Below are positions 43,763 to 54,155 of a stretch of DNA of 64,000 bases, one piece after another (the stretch's first letter is position 1; every line of letters begins with the position of its first letter). Source of the stretch: Pseudomonadota bacterium (GTDB lineage Bacteria; Pseudomonadota; Alphaproteobacteria; Rhizobiales; Xanthobacteraceae); the NCBI GenBank assembly GCA_023435725.1, contig JAEYRD010000044.1:1-64000 (forward strand). Direction: 5' to 3'. The notes beneath the pieces were generated by a model that saw nothing but the letters and a program-made list of their open reading frames with translations, did no database searches and was not told the DNA's origin. A program made the translations under genes and the position numbers.

Positions 43763-44995
43763 ATGGACAAGACCGTATCCGCGCCCTCCCTGACGACTTC
43801 CGAGCCGCTCGAGACCGGTTCGCCGGAACTGGAGGCACTACTCAACCAGATCGCTGAAGGCGCAAGCGATCGCGAACGCGACCGCGTCCTGCCCTTCGAG
43901 GTTATCGACCTCATTCGGCGCGCTCGTCTCGGTGCGCTCCGGCTCCCCGTGAACGTCGGCGGCGCCGGCAGCACGATCCGCGAACTGTTCGCCTTCGTCA
44001 TCCGCCTCGCCGAGGCCGACGCCAACGTGGCGCATATCCTGCGCAACCATTTCAGCGTGGTCGAGCGCCTGGTCCGCACGCCCAAGGACGAGCAGAGCCG
44101 GCAATGGCAGAAGGCGGTTGCCGATGGCGCCATCATCGGACTTGCAACCACTGAGCTCGAGAGCCCACGCGTCGGCAATGTGACGCCGGGCACGACATTC
44201 ACGCCCGACGGGAACGGTGATTACCTGTTGAACGGCACGAAATACTACAGCACCGGCACGCTGTATTCGGACTACGTCCTGGTCCGTGCGGCCGATCCCA
44301 ATGGCACCAGCGGCGCGACTATCGTTCCCATCAAGCGCGATGGAATAGAGCTGGTCGATGACTGGGACGGGCTCGGCCAGCGGCTCACGGCCACAGGCAC
44401 GACGCACTTCCGCAACGTCAAGGTCAAGCACCACGAGATCGTCTTCGACACGCCTGATGCAGGCTATGGCGTGCCCTATTCGAACACGTTCGCTCAGCTC
44501 TTCCTGACTGCCGTCGTTGCCGGCATCGCCCGCGCGACCCTGCGCGACGCCACCGCCCTGATCCACTCCCGCAAGCGCACCTTCTACTATGCGCCGACCG
44601 AGATCCCGACCGACGATCCGCTGCTTCAGCAGACCATCGGCCAGATCGCCAGCGGCGCCTTCGCCGCCGAAGCCGTGGTGCTGGCGGCGGCCGAGGCGCT
44701 CGACGTCGCGACGGATGCGTTCGACGCTGGCGAGGCCAACGCGGCGGAGGCCGCCCACACTGCCGCCCTGCTCTCGGCCAAGGCCAAGATCATCGCCGAC
44801 GATTTCGCCATCCGCGGCGGCAGCCTGCTGTTCGACGTCGGCGGCGCGTCGGCCACCAAGAAAGTCACCAATTTCGACCGGCACTGGCGCAACGCGCGGA
44901 CCCTGTCCTCGCACAATCCCACCACCTACAAGGCGCGCTCGATCGGCCAATACGAAATCAGCGGCACGCCGTTGCCGGCGAAGGGCTTCTTCTAG
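43763..44995 (+). CDS. Acyl-CoA dehydrogenase-fold monooxygenase, DszC/SfnB-like
   Basis: A 410-residue flavoprotein of the acyl-CoA dehydrogenase superfamily, closest in style to DszC and SfnB: FAFVIRLAEADANVAHILRN, ATTELESPRVGNVTPGTTF, GDYLLNGTKYYSTGTLYSDY and the C-terminal FDRHWRNARTLSSHNPTTYK. The last matches the 'RHWRNxRT' region of DszC-type oxygenases and lacks the usual dehydrogenase context. Such enzymes use FMNH2 and O2 to attack a sulfur centre. A flavin reductase gene follows after 47 bp, so the two-component system is complete. Confidence 0.85.
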   Translation: MDKTVSAPSLTTSEPLETGSPELEALLNQIAEGASDRERDRVLPFEVIDLIRRARLGALRLPVNVGGAGSTIRELFAFVIRLAEADANVAHILRNHFSVVERLVRTPKDEQSRQWQKAVADGAIIGLATTELESPRVGNVTPGTTFTPDGNGDYLLNGTKYYSTGTLYSDYVLVRAADPNGTSGATIVPIKRDGIELVDDWDGLGQRLTATGTTHFRNVKVKHHEIVFDTPDAGYGVPYSNTFAQLFLTAVVAGIARATLRDATALIHSRKRTFYYAPTEIPTDDPLLQQTIGQIASGAFAAEAVVLAAAEALDVATDAFDAGEANAAEAAHTAALLSAKAKIIADDFAIRGGSLLFDVGGASATKKVTNFDRHWRNARTLSSHNPTTYKARSIGQYEISGTPLPAKGFF

Positions 44996-45042
44996 GCAAG
45001 AAGCCGCCGGCGTTCGACGGTCCGACGCAAGGAGGGACAGAC

Positions 45043-45615
45043 ATGGGAAGGTCGGACATCCATCTCGTCACTGATAGCAACGAGGTCGAACAGCAGTTCC
45101 GGGGAGTGATGCGCCGCCTCGCCGGCGGCGTCAGCATCATCACGGCCGGCCGCGACGACGACATCACGGGGATGACGGTCACCTCCCTGACCTCGCTGAG
45201 CGCGAGCCCACCGCGCGTAATGGTCAGCGTCAACCGGCAGGCGTCGTCCTTCGCGCTGATCGAACGCTTCGGTACGTTCGGCGTCAACATCCTCGGCTCG
45301 GACCAGCAGCAGCTGGCGGACCGGTTCAGCAACGGCCGGCTCAAGGGCCCGCAGCGCTTCGAGGATATTCCCTGGTCTGCCGGCTCGTCGGGCGTACCGC
45401 TGCTCGGCAACTCTCTGGCGACCGTCGAATGCCGGGTCGAGGAGATCATCGAGCGCTATTCGCACGGGATCATCGTCGGCAGCCTTTTGAGCTTCGAGCT
45501 GTCGCCCCGCCTCTCCGGGCTGGTGTATTGGAACGGCCAGTACATCGAGATCAAGCACGACTTCGATCTCGATCTCCTCGCCGAAATCAGCATTCCCCTG
45601 GCACATGTCAGGTGA
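45043..45615 (+). CDS. Flavin reductase family protein
   Basis: A 190-residue flavin reductase-domain protein (DszD/HpaC-like): FRGVMRRLAGGVSIITAGRD, GMTVTSLTSLSASPPRVMVS (FMN-binding strand-turn), SFALIERFGTFGVNILGSDQ and a C-terminal GLVYWNGQYIEI. It would supply FMNH2 to the neighbouring DszC/SfnB-like oxygenase and possibly to the LLM enzymes of the island. AGGAGGGACAG precedes the ATG. Confidence 0.9.
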   Translation: MGRSDIHLVTDSNEVEQQFRGVMRRLAGGVSIITAGRDDDITGMTVTSLTSLSASPPRVMVSVNRQASSFALIERFGTFGVNILGSDQQQLADRFSNGRLKGPQRFEDIPWSAGSSGVPLLGNSLATVECRVEEIIERYSHGIIVGSLLSFELSPRLSGLVYWNGQYIEIKHDFDLDLLAEISIPLAHVR

Positions 45616-45655
45616 CATTATCGATCAACACCATCATCGATGGGCCTGATGCGGC

Positions 45656-46602
<947 letters not shown>

Positions 46603-46606
<4 letters not shown>

Positions 46607-46848
46607 ACGGCCGGCGCCTTCCAGCGCATCAAGCGACGTTCCAGCGCCTCCAGGATCGCGTTGAAGACGAGGCCGATCACCGTGATTCCGATGATGCCGA
46701 AATACATCTGCGGGATCAGGAAGCTGTACTGGCTGTTGATGATGAGATAGCCAAGCCCGGACTTCGCGCCGACCATTTCTGACGCCACCAACACCAGCAT
46801 TGCCGAGGCACTGGCCAGCCGGATGCCGATGGTGATTGCGTCCGTCAT
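46603..46848 (-). pseudogene. C-terminal remnant of an SsuC/TauC-type permease
   Basis: About 81 codons that match only the last third of an SsuC-type permease: LVASEMVGAKSGLGYLIINS, then SFLIPQMYFGIIGITVIGLV and the ending ALERRLMRWK. The first ~190 residues expected in the family are missing; upstream the frame turns into non-family sequence. It overlaps the cysE stop by 4 bp on the opposite strand. A relic of a deleted transporter operon. Confidence 0.8.
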
Positions 46849-47148
46849 GTCATCTTCCCCAAGATCGCGATCCCATTTGGACAAGGCTCCGCCGTTCGCC
46901 GATCGCTGAAGCAATGGCGGAGTGAAAGCAGGCAATGGTCGTGATCGATCCTCTTGCGGGATCACCGTCTGCTCTGGCGGCAATCGCGTCTGGCGGGATC
47001 TTTCCGTAGAGGCTGCAGCAATGCAACCTCGCGCTCAGTTGCAGGATGCTAACTCAAGGGCTTCGGAAATAGCTTCCAAAGTTGGAGGGACGCGGAAAAT
47101 AGTTGCACCCGTCCTCATCATCTCTCTGATTGTTGTTTGCGCTTTCTT
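46849..47148. other. Intergenic region next to a gene relic
   Basis: About 300 bp without a convincing gene. A plus-strand frame ending at 47152 has a C-terminal hydrophobic stretch (IVAPVLIISLIVVCAFF) and could be a tiny membrane peptide from 47021, but no ribosome binding site or conserved feature supports it. Likely scar sequence from loss of a transporter operon. Confidence 0.3.
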
Positions 47149-48584
47149 CTAATCAGCCGCGACGGTGCTCGGTGAGCGCCAGATCGCCGACGCATAGAGT
47201 GCGGGCTCGAAATCGTCGGCGATCGACGCATTGATGCGGGCCTCGTGCGCAGGGAGATCGTCCAGGAAGAGATCCTTGCTGATCCGCGCAACGACGCCGG
47301 GAATGTCGCGTTTGAAGCTGGGGACGTCTCCAATGGGCAGACCGAAGCTGACGAACGCCGCCGGGTTGAAGACGTGGATGTTCCGGAGATAAGGCGCGCG
47401 TCCAGGCTCCTTCTCCAGGAACTCGTGCCCCGAGCCAAGATAAGGATGGGCGCCCAAGGTATCGTCCGTTTGGTCGGACGGCGGAGAGAAGCGGTCGCGC
47501 CACAGCAATATCTCGCTGGAAAAAGCGGCGAGCTCCGGCTGCTTGGCGAGATCGACCTGGTAGCCGGTACCGGCGATGACGAAATCGAACGCGATATCGC
47601 CCTGCGTCGTGGTCGCCAGCAGCCGCCGCCCGAACGCCTTGGCCGACGTCCATGAAGCTCCTAGATGGAGACTGAAGTTCTGGAACTTGACGGCGCGTGC
47701 AACCGCATCCGGGGGCGGCGTCGAACCGGCACGCCGGAAGCGGACGGCCTGATGCCAGCGGACAGCGTCCGGCAGCGATCTGTAATTGTCGTAAGCGCCC
47801 GGATAGCCGCGCGTCCTGATCACCGGCTCCGATGCGAGCTTGTCGCGACGCGCGAAAAGATGCACCTCCCTCGCTCCAGCTTCGAGCGCCACCGCCGCGG
47901 CATCGAATCCGGAGGCGGCGCTGCCAATCACGGCGATGGACTTGTCCCGCAGCTTTTCGAAATCAATCGCTTCGAGCGTGTGCGCATAAAGCTCCTTGGG
48001 CAGATCTCGCGACAGCACGTCGGGAATGAACGGACCACCGTTGCTCGGGAAGCCGCTAGCGAGAATGACCTTGCGTGCGGTTTCCGTCGTCTCCCTGCCG
48101 TCTATGTCGAGATGGAGCCGCAAATGGTCGCCCGCCGGCTCGATCCGGACGAGCCGCGTCCGATATCGCACCCCGATGCCGAGCGTCTTACGGTACCAAT
48201 CGAGATAGGCCGCCCACTCCACCCGCGGGATACGATCGAGCGCGTCATAGGCTGCTCCGCCCTGGCGGGATTCGTACCAGGCCTGGAAGCTCAGCCCGGG
48301 TAGACCGAGTTCGGGTCCCGCCAAGCCCTTCGGCGTGCGCAGCTTGTTCATGCGCGCGCTGGTCAACCAGGGGCCGGTCGACGCGGCGTCTTCAGCGGCG
48401 TCGATCACCGTGACCCCGCCGATTCCTGCACGGCGCAATGCAAAGGCAAACGTGCTTCCGGATTGCCCGCCGCCGACGATGGCGACGTTTCGACGCCGTC
48501 GCGCTCCGGGACCCAATTCTGCGGATCAGACCCAATCAGCCGGAGTGTCTCGCGAGCGGCGGCATCGACATCGGATTGAAACAT
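47149..48584 (-). pseudogene. FAD/NAD(P)-binding monooxygenase-like protein, single-base frameshift
   Basis: A flavin-containing-monooxygenase-like protein split over two frames. The N-terminus from 48584 (MFQSDVDAAARETLRLIG, then NWVPERDGV) breaks off near 48489. The next frame carries the FAD fold NVAIVGGGQSGSTFAFALRR, so one base is missing where TTT stands in the plus strand (AAA in the gene). The rest is intact: SARMNKLRTPKGLAGPELGL, second nucleotide site SIAVIGSAASGFDAAAVAL, and NPAAFVSFGLPIGDVPSFKR. About 478 residues if repaired. AGGTG lies upstream of the 48584 ATG. Divergent from a methyltransferase gene. Confidence 0.8.
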
Positions 48585-48949
48585 ATTGCACCTGGATTTG
48601 GAGACGTCAGATGCTGTCAAATCGTAGAAGCCGACGACATTCAGTCAATGAAATGGAATCTGCTTTGTTTTCGAGCGCGCACAACAAATTCATCGCGACG
48701 TTACAGCCAAGCGAAAGATTCGCGTGGATCCGCATGAAGCGCTTCGCACCATCACGACCCGCGGCTCGATCCGCGCGGCAGTTCGCCTGCAAAACTTCGC
48801 TTGCAGCGTCGTCTACATTCCACGGCATCACCGTTAGATTCATGCTCGCATCACTCCCAACAACGCAAATTCATTTCATCGACATTCCCGTTGCTCACGA
48901 CATAGAGTTCGCCTCGATCGAGCCAAATCGTTGGAGCTCCCGGAAATAC
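48585..48949. other. Divergent promoter region, FMO-like gene versus methyltransferase
   Basis: About 365 bp without a supported gene. A 78-codon minus-strand frame (48607-48843) shows no family features. The stretch is A/T-richer than its surroundings around 48640-48720 and 48860-48900 and probably holds both promoters. Confidence 0.4.
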
Positions 48950-49786
48950 ATGTCATCGCCTGGCATCATCAGCCTCGAACGGGACACGCCCGAGCTTGCC
49001 CGCACCTACGAGCAGGCCGGCATTCTCCAATTCCACCATGGCAAATTCCTGATCGGTCCCATCGCCTTGAAGCCCGGCGAGCGCGTTCTGGACATCGGCG
49101 CGGGTACGGGCCGGCTCACCGAGTTCGTCGCAAGCCTGGTTGGTCCCGATGGCCGCGTGGTCGGGATCGATTCGCTCGAAAACCGGATCGCCATCGCGCG
49201 ACTGCGCGAGACGGCGACGCTGACCTTCGGCGTCGGCCGCGCCGAGGATCTGGCTCGGTTTGCATCCGGCGAATTCGATGTCGTCTACCTCAACAGCGTC
49301 TTCCACTGGATCGCGGACAAGCAGCAGGCACTGCGTGAGATTCACCGCGTCCTGAAGCCCGGCGGCAGACTCGGCCTGAACGTTCAGGACCCGTCGAAGC
49401 CGCACCAGTCGCGCGCGCTGCTTCGCGAAGCGATCGAGCTCGCCGGCTTCACTGAGCGAAGCGGGGAATCGTTCCGTGTGCTGGGCGCGACCGACGAGGA
49501 ACTCAAGGCTCTCTTCACCGGGGCCGGCTTCACCGACTACCGCAGCGACCTGCGCTCGCTCGTCGACCTCCACGACGACATCGATTCCATTCTCGGATGG
49601 TCCGAGGCCAGCGCATTCGGCAACTTCCTCCAGGGATTCTCCCCCGCGGAAAGGGAAGCGGTCCGGCTGGCCTTTGGAAAGCTGGTCGAGGCCAGGCGCA
49701 CGCCGGAAGGGCTGCGCCTGGAGCGATATCTGCGCTTCGCTTTCGCACGAAAGCCTGCGCTGCGCGATACCGCTTCAAGTCCTTAA
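48950..49786 (+). CDS. Class I SAM-dependent methyltransferase
   Basis: A 278-residue methyltransferase: motif I VLDIGAGTGRLTEFVASLVG, motif II VVGIDSLENRIAIAR, motif IV region FDVVYLNSVFHWI and motif V VLKPGGRLGLNVQDP. The C-terminal half is helical and probably binds the acceptor. The start at 48950 has GGAAA upstream; the longer frame back to 48335 is antisense to the FMO-like gene. The acceptor is unknown; it precedes an LLM monooxygenase by 43 bp, so it may methylate or be coupled to sulfur-substrate processing (inference). Confidence 0.87.
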   Translation: MSSPGIISLERDTPELARTYEQAGILQFHHGKFLIGPIALKPGERVLDIGAGTGRLTEFVASLVGPDGRVVGIDSLENRIAIARLRETATLTFGVGRAEDLARFASGEFDVVYLNSVFHWIADKQQALREIHRVLKPGGRLGLNVQDPSKPHQSRALLREAIELAGFTERSGESFRVLGATDEELKALFTGAGFTDYRSDLRSLVDLHDDIDSILGWSEASAFGNFLQGFSPAEREAVRLAFGKLVEARRTPEGLRLERYLRFAFARKPALRDTASSP

Positions 49787-49829
49787 TCGCTCAAGCCCAC
49801 CTCGGCCATCACATCCGGACATTCGCACC

Positions 49830-51173
49830 ATGAGCAACCAACGGCAGCTTGTTCTCAATCTCTTCATCTATCCAGGCGGTCATCACGAAGCCGCGTGGCG
49901 GTACAAGGGATCGGCGGCGGAGCGTATTCTCGACATCAGCTACTACCAGGAGCTGGCGCAGCGGGCTGAAGCCAGCAAGTTCGATGCTATCTTCTTTGCG
50001 GACGGCCAGGCACTGGCCGACAACGTCCGCTACGCCCAGCGCTTTCGCTTCGAGCCGATCACCTGGCTCGCGGCCATCGCCGCCGTCACCAGCCGCATCG
50101 GGCTGATCGGCACTGCCTCGACGACCTATACCGAACCGTACAACCTGGCACGCTTGTTCGCCTCGCTCGACCATCTGAGCCGCGGTCGCGCGGGCTGGAA
50201 TATCGTCACCACCAGCGCGCCGCAGGCTGCGCAGAACTTTGGCCTGCCCGAACATCCGCCGCATCATGAGCGCTATGAGCGCGCCCGCGAATATCTCGAT
50301 GTGATCTCGCGGCTTTGGGACAGCTGGGAGGATGACGCGCTCGTCAACGACCCCGCCTCCGGCATCTTCGCCGACACCAGCAAGATCCATACGCTCGACC
50401 ACGTCGGCAAGCATTTTCGCGTTCGCGGCCCGCTGAACATCTCGCGGACGCCACAGGGCCGGCCCGTCTATGTGCAGGCCGGCGCTTCCGATGACGGCCG
50501 CGCCTTCGCCGCCCGTTATGCGGAGGCGATCTTTACCGCACATCAGACGCTGGACTCGGCGAAGGCGTTTTATGCCGACATCAAACGGCAGGCCCGCACC
50601 TACGATCGGGGTCCCGACCAGATCAAGATCCTGCCGGGCATCAGCCCCTTCATCGGCAGCACGCAGGCCGAGGCGGACCGCCTCCAGGACGAGCTTAACG
50701 CGCTGATTCAGCCCGAATATTCCCTGACCCAACTGCGCCAGATGATCGGCATCGACCTCACCGGCTACGATCTCGACGGTCCCGTTCCCCGCCATCTGAT
50801 CGACACCGCGAGCGCGCGCGGAGTAGCCAGCCGCTTCAAGCTCGTGGTCGACATCATCGATCGCGAGAAGCCGACCATCCGCCAGCTGGTGCAGCGCCTT
50901 GCCGGCGCCCGCGGCCATTGGGTGATCGCCGGAACGCCCGAGAAGATCGCGGACAACATCCAGACCTGGTTCGAGAACGGTGCCGCCGACGGCTTCAACG
51001 TGATGCCGCCGTGGCTGCCCGGCGGCTTCGATGTTTTCGCCGAGCAGGTCGTCCCGATCCTGCGCAAGCGCGGCCTGTTCCGCGAGGACTACACCGGCAC
51101 AACACTGCGTGACCATTACGGCCTCGCACGGCCGCCGAGCGTCTACTCCAACGTGGTCAAGGCTATCGCCTGA
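49830..51173 (+). CDS. LLM-class flavin-dependent monooxygenase, NtaA/SnaA/DszA type
   Basis: A 447-residue luciferase-fold monooxygenase similar in layout to the one at 38411: LVLNLFIYPGGHHEAAWRYK, YYQELAQRAEASKFDAIFFA, SLDHLSRGRAGWNIVTTSAP, DGFNVMPPWLPGGFDVFAEQ and LRDHYGLARPP at the end. The start at 49830 excludes a long antisense-like N-extension. It sits between a methyltransferase and a MetQ-family binding protein in one plus-strand run, so its substrate probably enters through that binding protein (inference). Confidence 0.87.
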   Translation: MSNQRQLVLNLFIYPGGHHEAAWRYKGSAAERILDISYYQELAQRAEASKFDAIFFADGQALADNVRYAQRFRFEPITWLAAIAAVTSRIGLIGTASTTYTEPYNLARLFASLDHLSRGRAGWNIVTTSAPQAAQNFGLPEHPPHHERYERAREYLDVISRLWDSWEDDALVNDPASGIFADTSKIHTLDHVGKHFRVRGPLNISRTPQGRPVYVQAGASDDGRAFAARYAEAIFTAHQTLDSAKAFYADIKRQARTYDRGPDQIKILPGISPFIGSTQAEADRLQDELNALIQPEYSLTQLRQMIGIDLTGYDLDGPVPRHLIDTASARGVASRFKLVVDIIDREKPTIRQLVQRLAGARGHWVIAGTPEKIADNIQTWFENGAADGFNVMPPWLPGGFDVFAEQVVPILRKRGLFREDYTGTTLRDHYGLARPPSVYSNVVKAIA

Positions 51174-51217
51174 TAGCGCATCCACAATCATATCGAAACT
51201 CAAGCTCAGTAAGTGAC

Positions 51218-52033
51218 ATGAAGACAGCGTTGTTTCTCCTCTCCAGCCTTTTGGCTCTTTCCCCGTTCGCCGCCGGAAATGCCGCAGCACAGCAACCCGC
51301 GAAGCCGGAGCTGCGGGTCGGTTTCGTGCCGGGGCCGTACATCGACGAGTTCAAGATCGGCGTCGAGCCCGAGCTGAAGAAGAAGGGCTACAAGATCCGC
51401 TACGTCGAGTTCTCGACGGGGCTTGAGGCCAACAACGCGGTGTTCAAGTCCGAGATCGATGCCAATGTGATGCAGCACACGATCTTCCTCGACTCCTACA
51501 ACGAGCGGCAGAAGACCGATCTCGTCGGCATCGTGCACGTCCCGACGCCACCGATGGGCCTCTATTCGAAGAAGCATCCGCTGGGCACGCCGATCAAGCC
51601 GGGTTCGAACATCGCGGTGCCGAACGATCCCGTCAACCTGCAGCGCGCGCTGTGGGTGCTTCGCGACCTCGGCCTGATCGAGATCCGCGACAGCAAGCCG
51701 GTGGACGTCACCGAGCTCGATGTCATCAAGAACCCCGGGGGCATCAAGCTAGTCCCGCTCGAAGCCGCGCAGGCGCCGCGGGCGCTCGACGACGTCGACT
51801 TCGCCGCCATCCAGGGCAATTTCGCGATCTTCAGCGGGCTGAAGCTGACGAATGCCTTCGCGCTGGAGAAGATGACGACGCCCTACATCAACGTGCTCGC
51901 CGTGAAGAAGGCCAACGCCAACACCGAATGGGCGCAGGATATCGTCGCCGGCTACAAGTCGCCCGCGTTCAAGACCGCGATCCAGGCCGACCGCTTCTAC
52001 GACGGGTTCACCTTGCCTGATTACATGAAGTGA
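51218..52033 (+). CDS. MetQ/NlpA-family substrate-binding protein without lipobox
   Basis: A 271-residue MetQ-family protein: signal peptide ending GNAAAQQ, LRVGFVPGPYIDEFKIGVEP, IDANVMQHTIFLDSYN (ligand region) and GLYSKKHPLGTPIKPGSNI. No lipobox cysteine. The third such protein in the window; again no MetN or MetI accompanies it. It follows the LLM gene by 44 bp and precedes a small membrane-protein frame by 9 bp. Confidence 0.88.
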   Translation: MKTALFLLSSLLALSPFAAGNAAAQQPAKPELRVGFVPGPYIDEFKIGVEPELKKKGYKIRYVEFSTGLEANNAVFKSEIDANVMQHTIFLDSYNERQKTDLVGIVHVPTPPMGLYSKKHPLGTPIKPGSNIAVPNDPVNLQRALWVLRDLGLIEIRDSKPVDVTELDVIKNPGGIKLVPLEAAQAPRALDDVDFAAIQGNFAIFSGLKLTNAFALEKMTTPYINVLAVKKANANTEWAQDIVAGYKSPAFKTAIQADRFYDGFTLPDYMK

Positions 52034-52042
52034 GCGGAGCAC

Positions 52043-52369
52043 ATGTTCGAATTCACACTCGAATGGGCCAGCCGCCGCTCCGTTCCCGAGCGCGCGATCG
52101 ACGCGCGCGCGGTAACTGATCGGATCCGCGTCCGCGAAGCCTTCGTCTTCCCGCTGGTCCTGCTGATCACCTTCCTGTTCGCGCTCGGCATCATGACGGG
52201 CACGCATCTGCATGGGCAAGCCGATCGGGCTTTTCCGTATGTCGTGTCCGCAGGCATGGGCATGCCCATGCCTTACGCAGCCTCGGATTCGTGTCGCAGG
52301 CCATCGAACCTCGGTTCCGCGCCGCAGTTGCGACACACCGACGTGCTCGCGCTGCTGACCGCTGACTAA
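52043..52369 (+). CDS. Possible small membrane protein downstream of MetQ
   Basis: A 108-codon frame 9 bp after the MetQ stop with GGAG before the ATG. It has a polar N-terminus (MFEFTLEWASRRSVPERAID) and one strong hydrophobic segment FVFPLVLLITFLFALGIMTG. The rest (GMGMPMPYAAS... then DVLALLTAD) resembles nothing I recognise. Spacing and ribosome binding site favour a real operon member, but the C-terminal half looks weakly coding. Confidence 0.4.
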   Translation: MFEFTLEWASRRSVPERAIDARAVTDRIRVREAFVFPLVLLITFLFALGIMTGTHLHGQADRAFPYVVSAGMGMPMPYAASDSCRRPSNLGSAPQLRHTDVLALLTAD

Positions 52370-52514
52370 CGGCACCGCTGCGCCTTTTGAGCTTCATGGC
52401 CCGGCAAGCGACATCAAAATCATCCCTCGCGACCACTCGCGATGGAATTTCCTGCCCGTGTGCGCGATGGCCTCAGCACGATTCAACCAAACTGATCCCA
52501 GCGAGGGTGTCGCA

Positions 52515-52736
52515 ATGTTCAACGCCGTCCCGATCGTGATAGCTTCGCATCGTTCTCGCCCTACACCGTTGTCCGGAGTGAACATGCGCTACGTCATCTC
52601 GCTGCATTCAGGCTTCGCTCGTTTGATCGAACAGGCACGCGGATGGTTCCAGCAATCGCTGCGGCCGCGGACTGGCGGCCCGGACAACACGCAGGACGAT
52701 CTCTACGAGATCTTCCTGTTCGGGCCTCACGGCTGA
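52515..52736 (+). CDS. Possible small protein upstream of the Lrp gene
   Basis: A 73-codon frame with GAGGG before the ATG at 52515; an alternative ATG at 52584 (MRYVISLHSGFARLIEQARG) has GGAG six bases upstream and would give a 50-residue protein ending DDLYEIFLFGPHG. Amphipathic helix, acidic end, no known domain. It lies 46 bp upstream of the Lrp-type regulator and could be co-transcribed. Confidence 0.4.
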   Translation: MFNAVPIVIASHRSRPTPLSGVNMRYVISLHSGFARLIEQARGWFQQSLRPRTGGPDNTQDDLYEIFLFGPHG

Positions 52737-52782
52737 CGCCAGGCAAGAGCGTCCGACTTTCCATCAAATTGAGGTTTCCGAC

Positions 52783-53292
52783 ATGACCGACGCTGCCCTG
52801 CAGCTCGCCGATAGCGGCCGTCGCCTTGACGCCATTGACCGCAAGATCCTGACGGTTCTCCAGCAAGACGCTTCGCTCTCGGTCGCGGAAATCGGGGACC
52901 GGGTCGGCTTGTCCTCGACGCCGTGCTGGAAGCGCATCCAGAGGCTCGAGGCCGACGGCGTGATCCTGAGACGGGTTGCACTGGTCGATCAGAACAAGAT
53001 CGGGCTTGGCCTTTCGGTGTTCGTCTCCGTGGAAAGCGCCGACCACTCGGATGCCTGGCTGAAGCGCTTCGCCGAAGCGGTCAGGGCCATGCCCGAGGTG
53101 ATGGAATTCTACCGGATGGCCGGCGATGTCGACTACATGCTGCGCGTCGTCGTTCCGGACATGCAGAGCTACGACGTGTTCTACAAGAAGCTGATCCACG
53201 CCGTTCCGCTCAAGAACGTCACCTCGCGCTTTGCGATGGAAAAGATCAAGTCGATTACGGCTCTGCCAGTCCCAACTGTCCCTGCTGATTAA
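52783..53292 (+). CDS. Lrp/AsnC-family transcriptional regulator
   Basis: A 169-residue Lrp-type regulator. Helix-turn-helix: LDAIDRKILTVLQQDASLSV, then EIGDRVGLSSTPCWKRIQRL; the RAM (effector) domain includes MPEVMEFYRMAGDVDYMLRV. Lrp proteins sense amino acids as dimers or octamers. At the end of the sulfur island it is a candidate sensor of an amino acid such as cysteine or methionine for this or nearby operons (inference). Confidence 0.9.
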   Translation: MTDAALQLADSGRRLDAIDRKILTVLQQDASLSVAEIGDRVGLSSTPCWKRIQRLEADGVILRRVALVDQNKIGLGLSVFVSVESADHSDAWLKRFAEAVRAMPEVMEFYRMAGDVDYMLRVVVPDMQSYDVFYKKLIHAVPLKNVTSRFAMEKIKSITALPVPTVPAD

Positions 53293-53483
53293 CCCTCCGT
53301 CCGCGAAGTTGGCAGTCTTCAATAAGACCGCAGATGGGACCACTTCGCCAATCGCTGCATGCGAGGCACCTTGGCCTTGCGGGCAGCTGGGGGGCGGCGG
53401 CGAGCTTAGGCCTGCGCTGGTCGTCATCCTTACCGGACTGCACCTCGGTGAAGTGCGGATATATGCGATTGCGGTTTGACGCC

Positions 53484-54155
53484 TCACGTCATGATGAAGC
53501 TGAAATGCCGAGTGCCGTGCTCTCGCGGGTCTGGGCCCTGCTCGCTTAGGCGGTATCCCTCATGCGCCGCAACGAACGCATTCTCCGCAATCCAATGCCT
53601 GGCGTATTTGACCAGCTTTTCGCTTCCCGTCGTCAGCTCGCCTGGTCCGTTGTGACTAAGAAACGATGTCTGCGTTTCCGTCTTGGCGGATCCGTCGCTG
53701 ACCGGTACCCGATACCAAACCATCCTGGCAGGCCGCGCAGCGCAAAGTGCCCTCACGGTTGCGAGCGCATCCTCAACGTATTGGATCGCTCCGTTCGAAT
53801 GCATCAGGTCGATACTTCCAAGCCAGTCGGCCGCCTTCTCGATCTCGCTGAAGAACATCAAACGATTCGTCGCCAACTTGCTGGCTCGACGTACCATCGC
53901 CGGCGTCTCGACAACCGCCCAGCGAATATCCGGCGATTGTTGCCGAGCGAGCTTGTAATGAATTCCTGCGCCGCCGCCGAAGTCGAGGACCGTCCGTACA
54001 TTTTGGACGAGCGGCCAATCGCCCTCCGCCTGGAAAGCGACAGTCTTGCGATAAATCGTCTCGACCAGTTCTTCGTTTTCGTAGCCTTCAATCACTTCGC
54101 GAGGAGGGAAGAGCTTCCGACGCAGCCGCTGAATTAAACTCATCCGCGGATTCAT
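53484..54155 (-). CDS. Methyltransferase, TIGR04325 type
   Basis: A 223-residue putative methyltransferase: NVRTVLDFGGGAGIHYKLAR is the SAM motif region and IDLMHSNGAIQYVEDALAT the middle, matching the TIGR04325 pattern. The late region GPDPREHGTRHFSFIMT ends the protein. Such genes are often near surface-polysaccharide loci. The start at 54155 (MNPRMSLIQ) is preferred over a long upstream extension, although the ribosome binding site is weak. Stands alone on the minus strand. Confidence 0.78.
   Translation of the reverse strand: MNPRMSLIQRLRRKLFPPREVIEGYENEELVETIYRKTVAFQAEGDWPLVQNVRTVLDFGGGAGIHYKLARQQSPDIRWAVVETPAMVRRASKLATNRLMFFSEIEKAADWLGSIDLMHSNGAIQYVEDALATVRALCAARPARMVWYRVPVSDGSAKTETQTSFLSHNGPGELTTGSEKLVKYARHWIAENAFVAAHEGYRLSEQGPDPREHGTRHFSFIMT

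Noticed and set aside
47021..47152. Tiny plus-strand membrane peptide ending in a hydrophobic run
   Set aside because: No Shine-Dalgarno sequence, overlaps the convergent gene end, and no recognisable family; probably chance.
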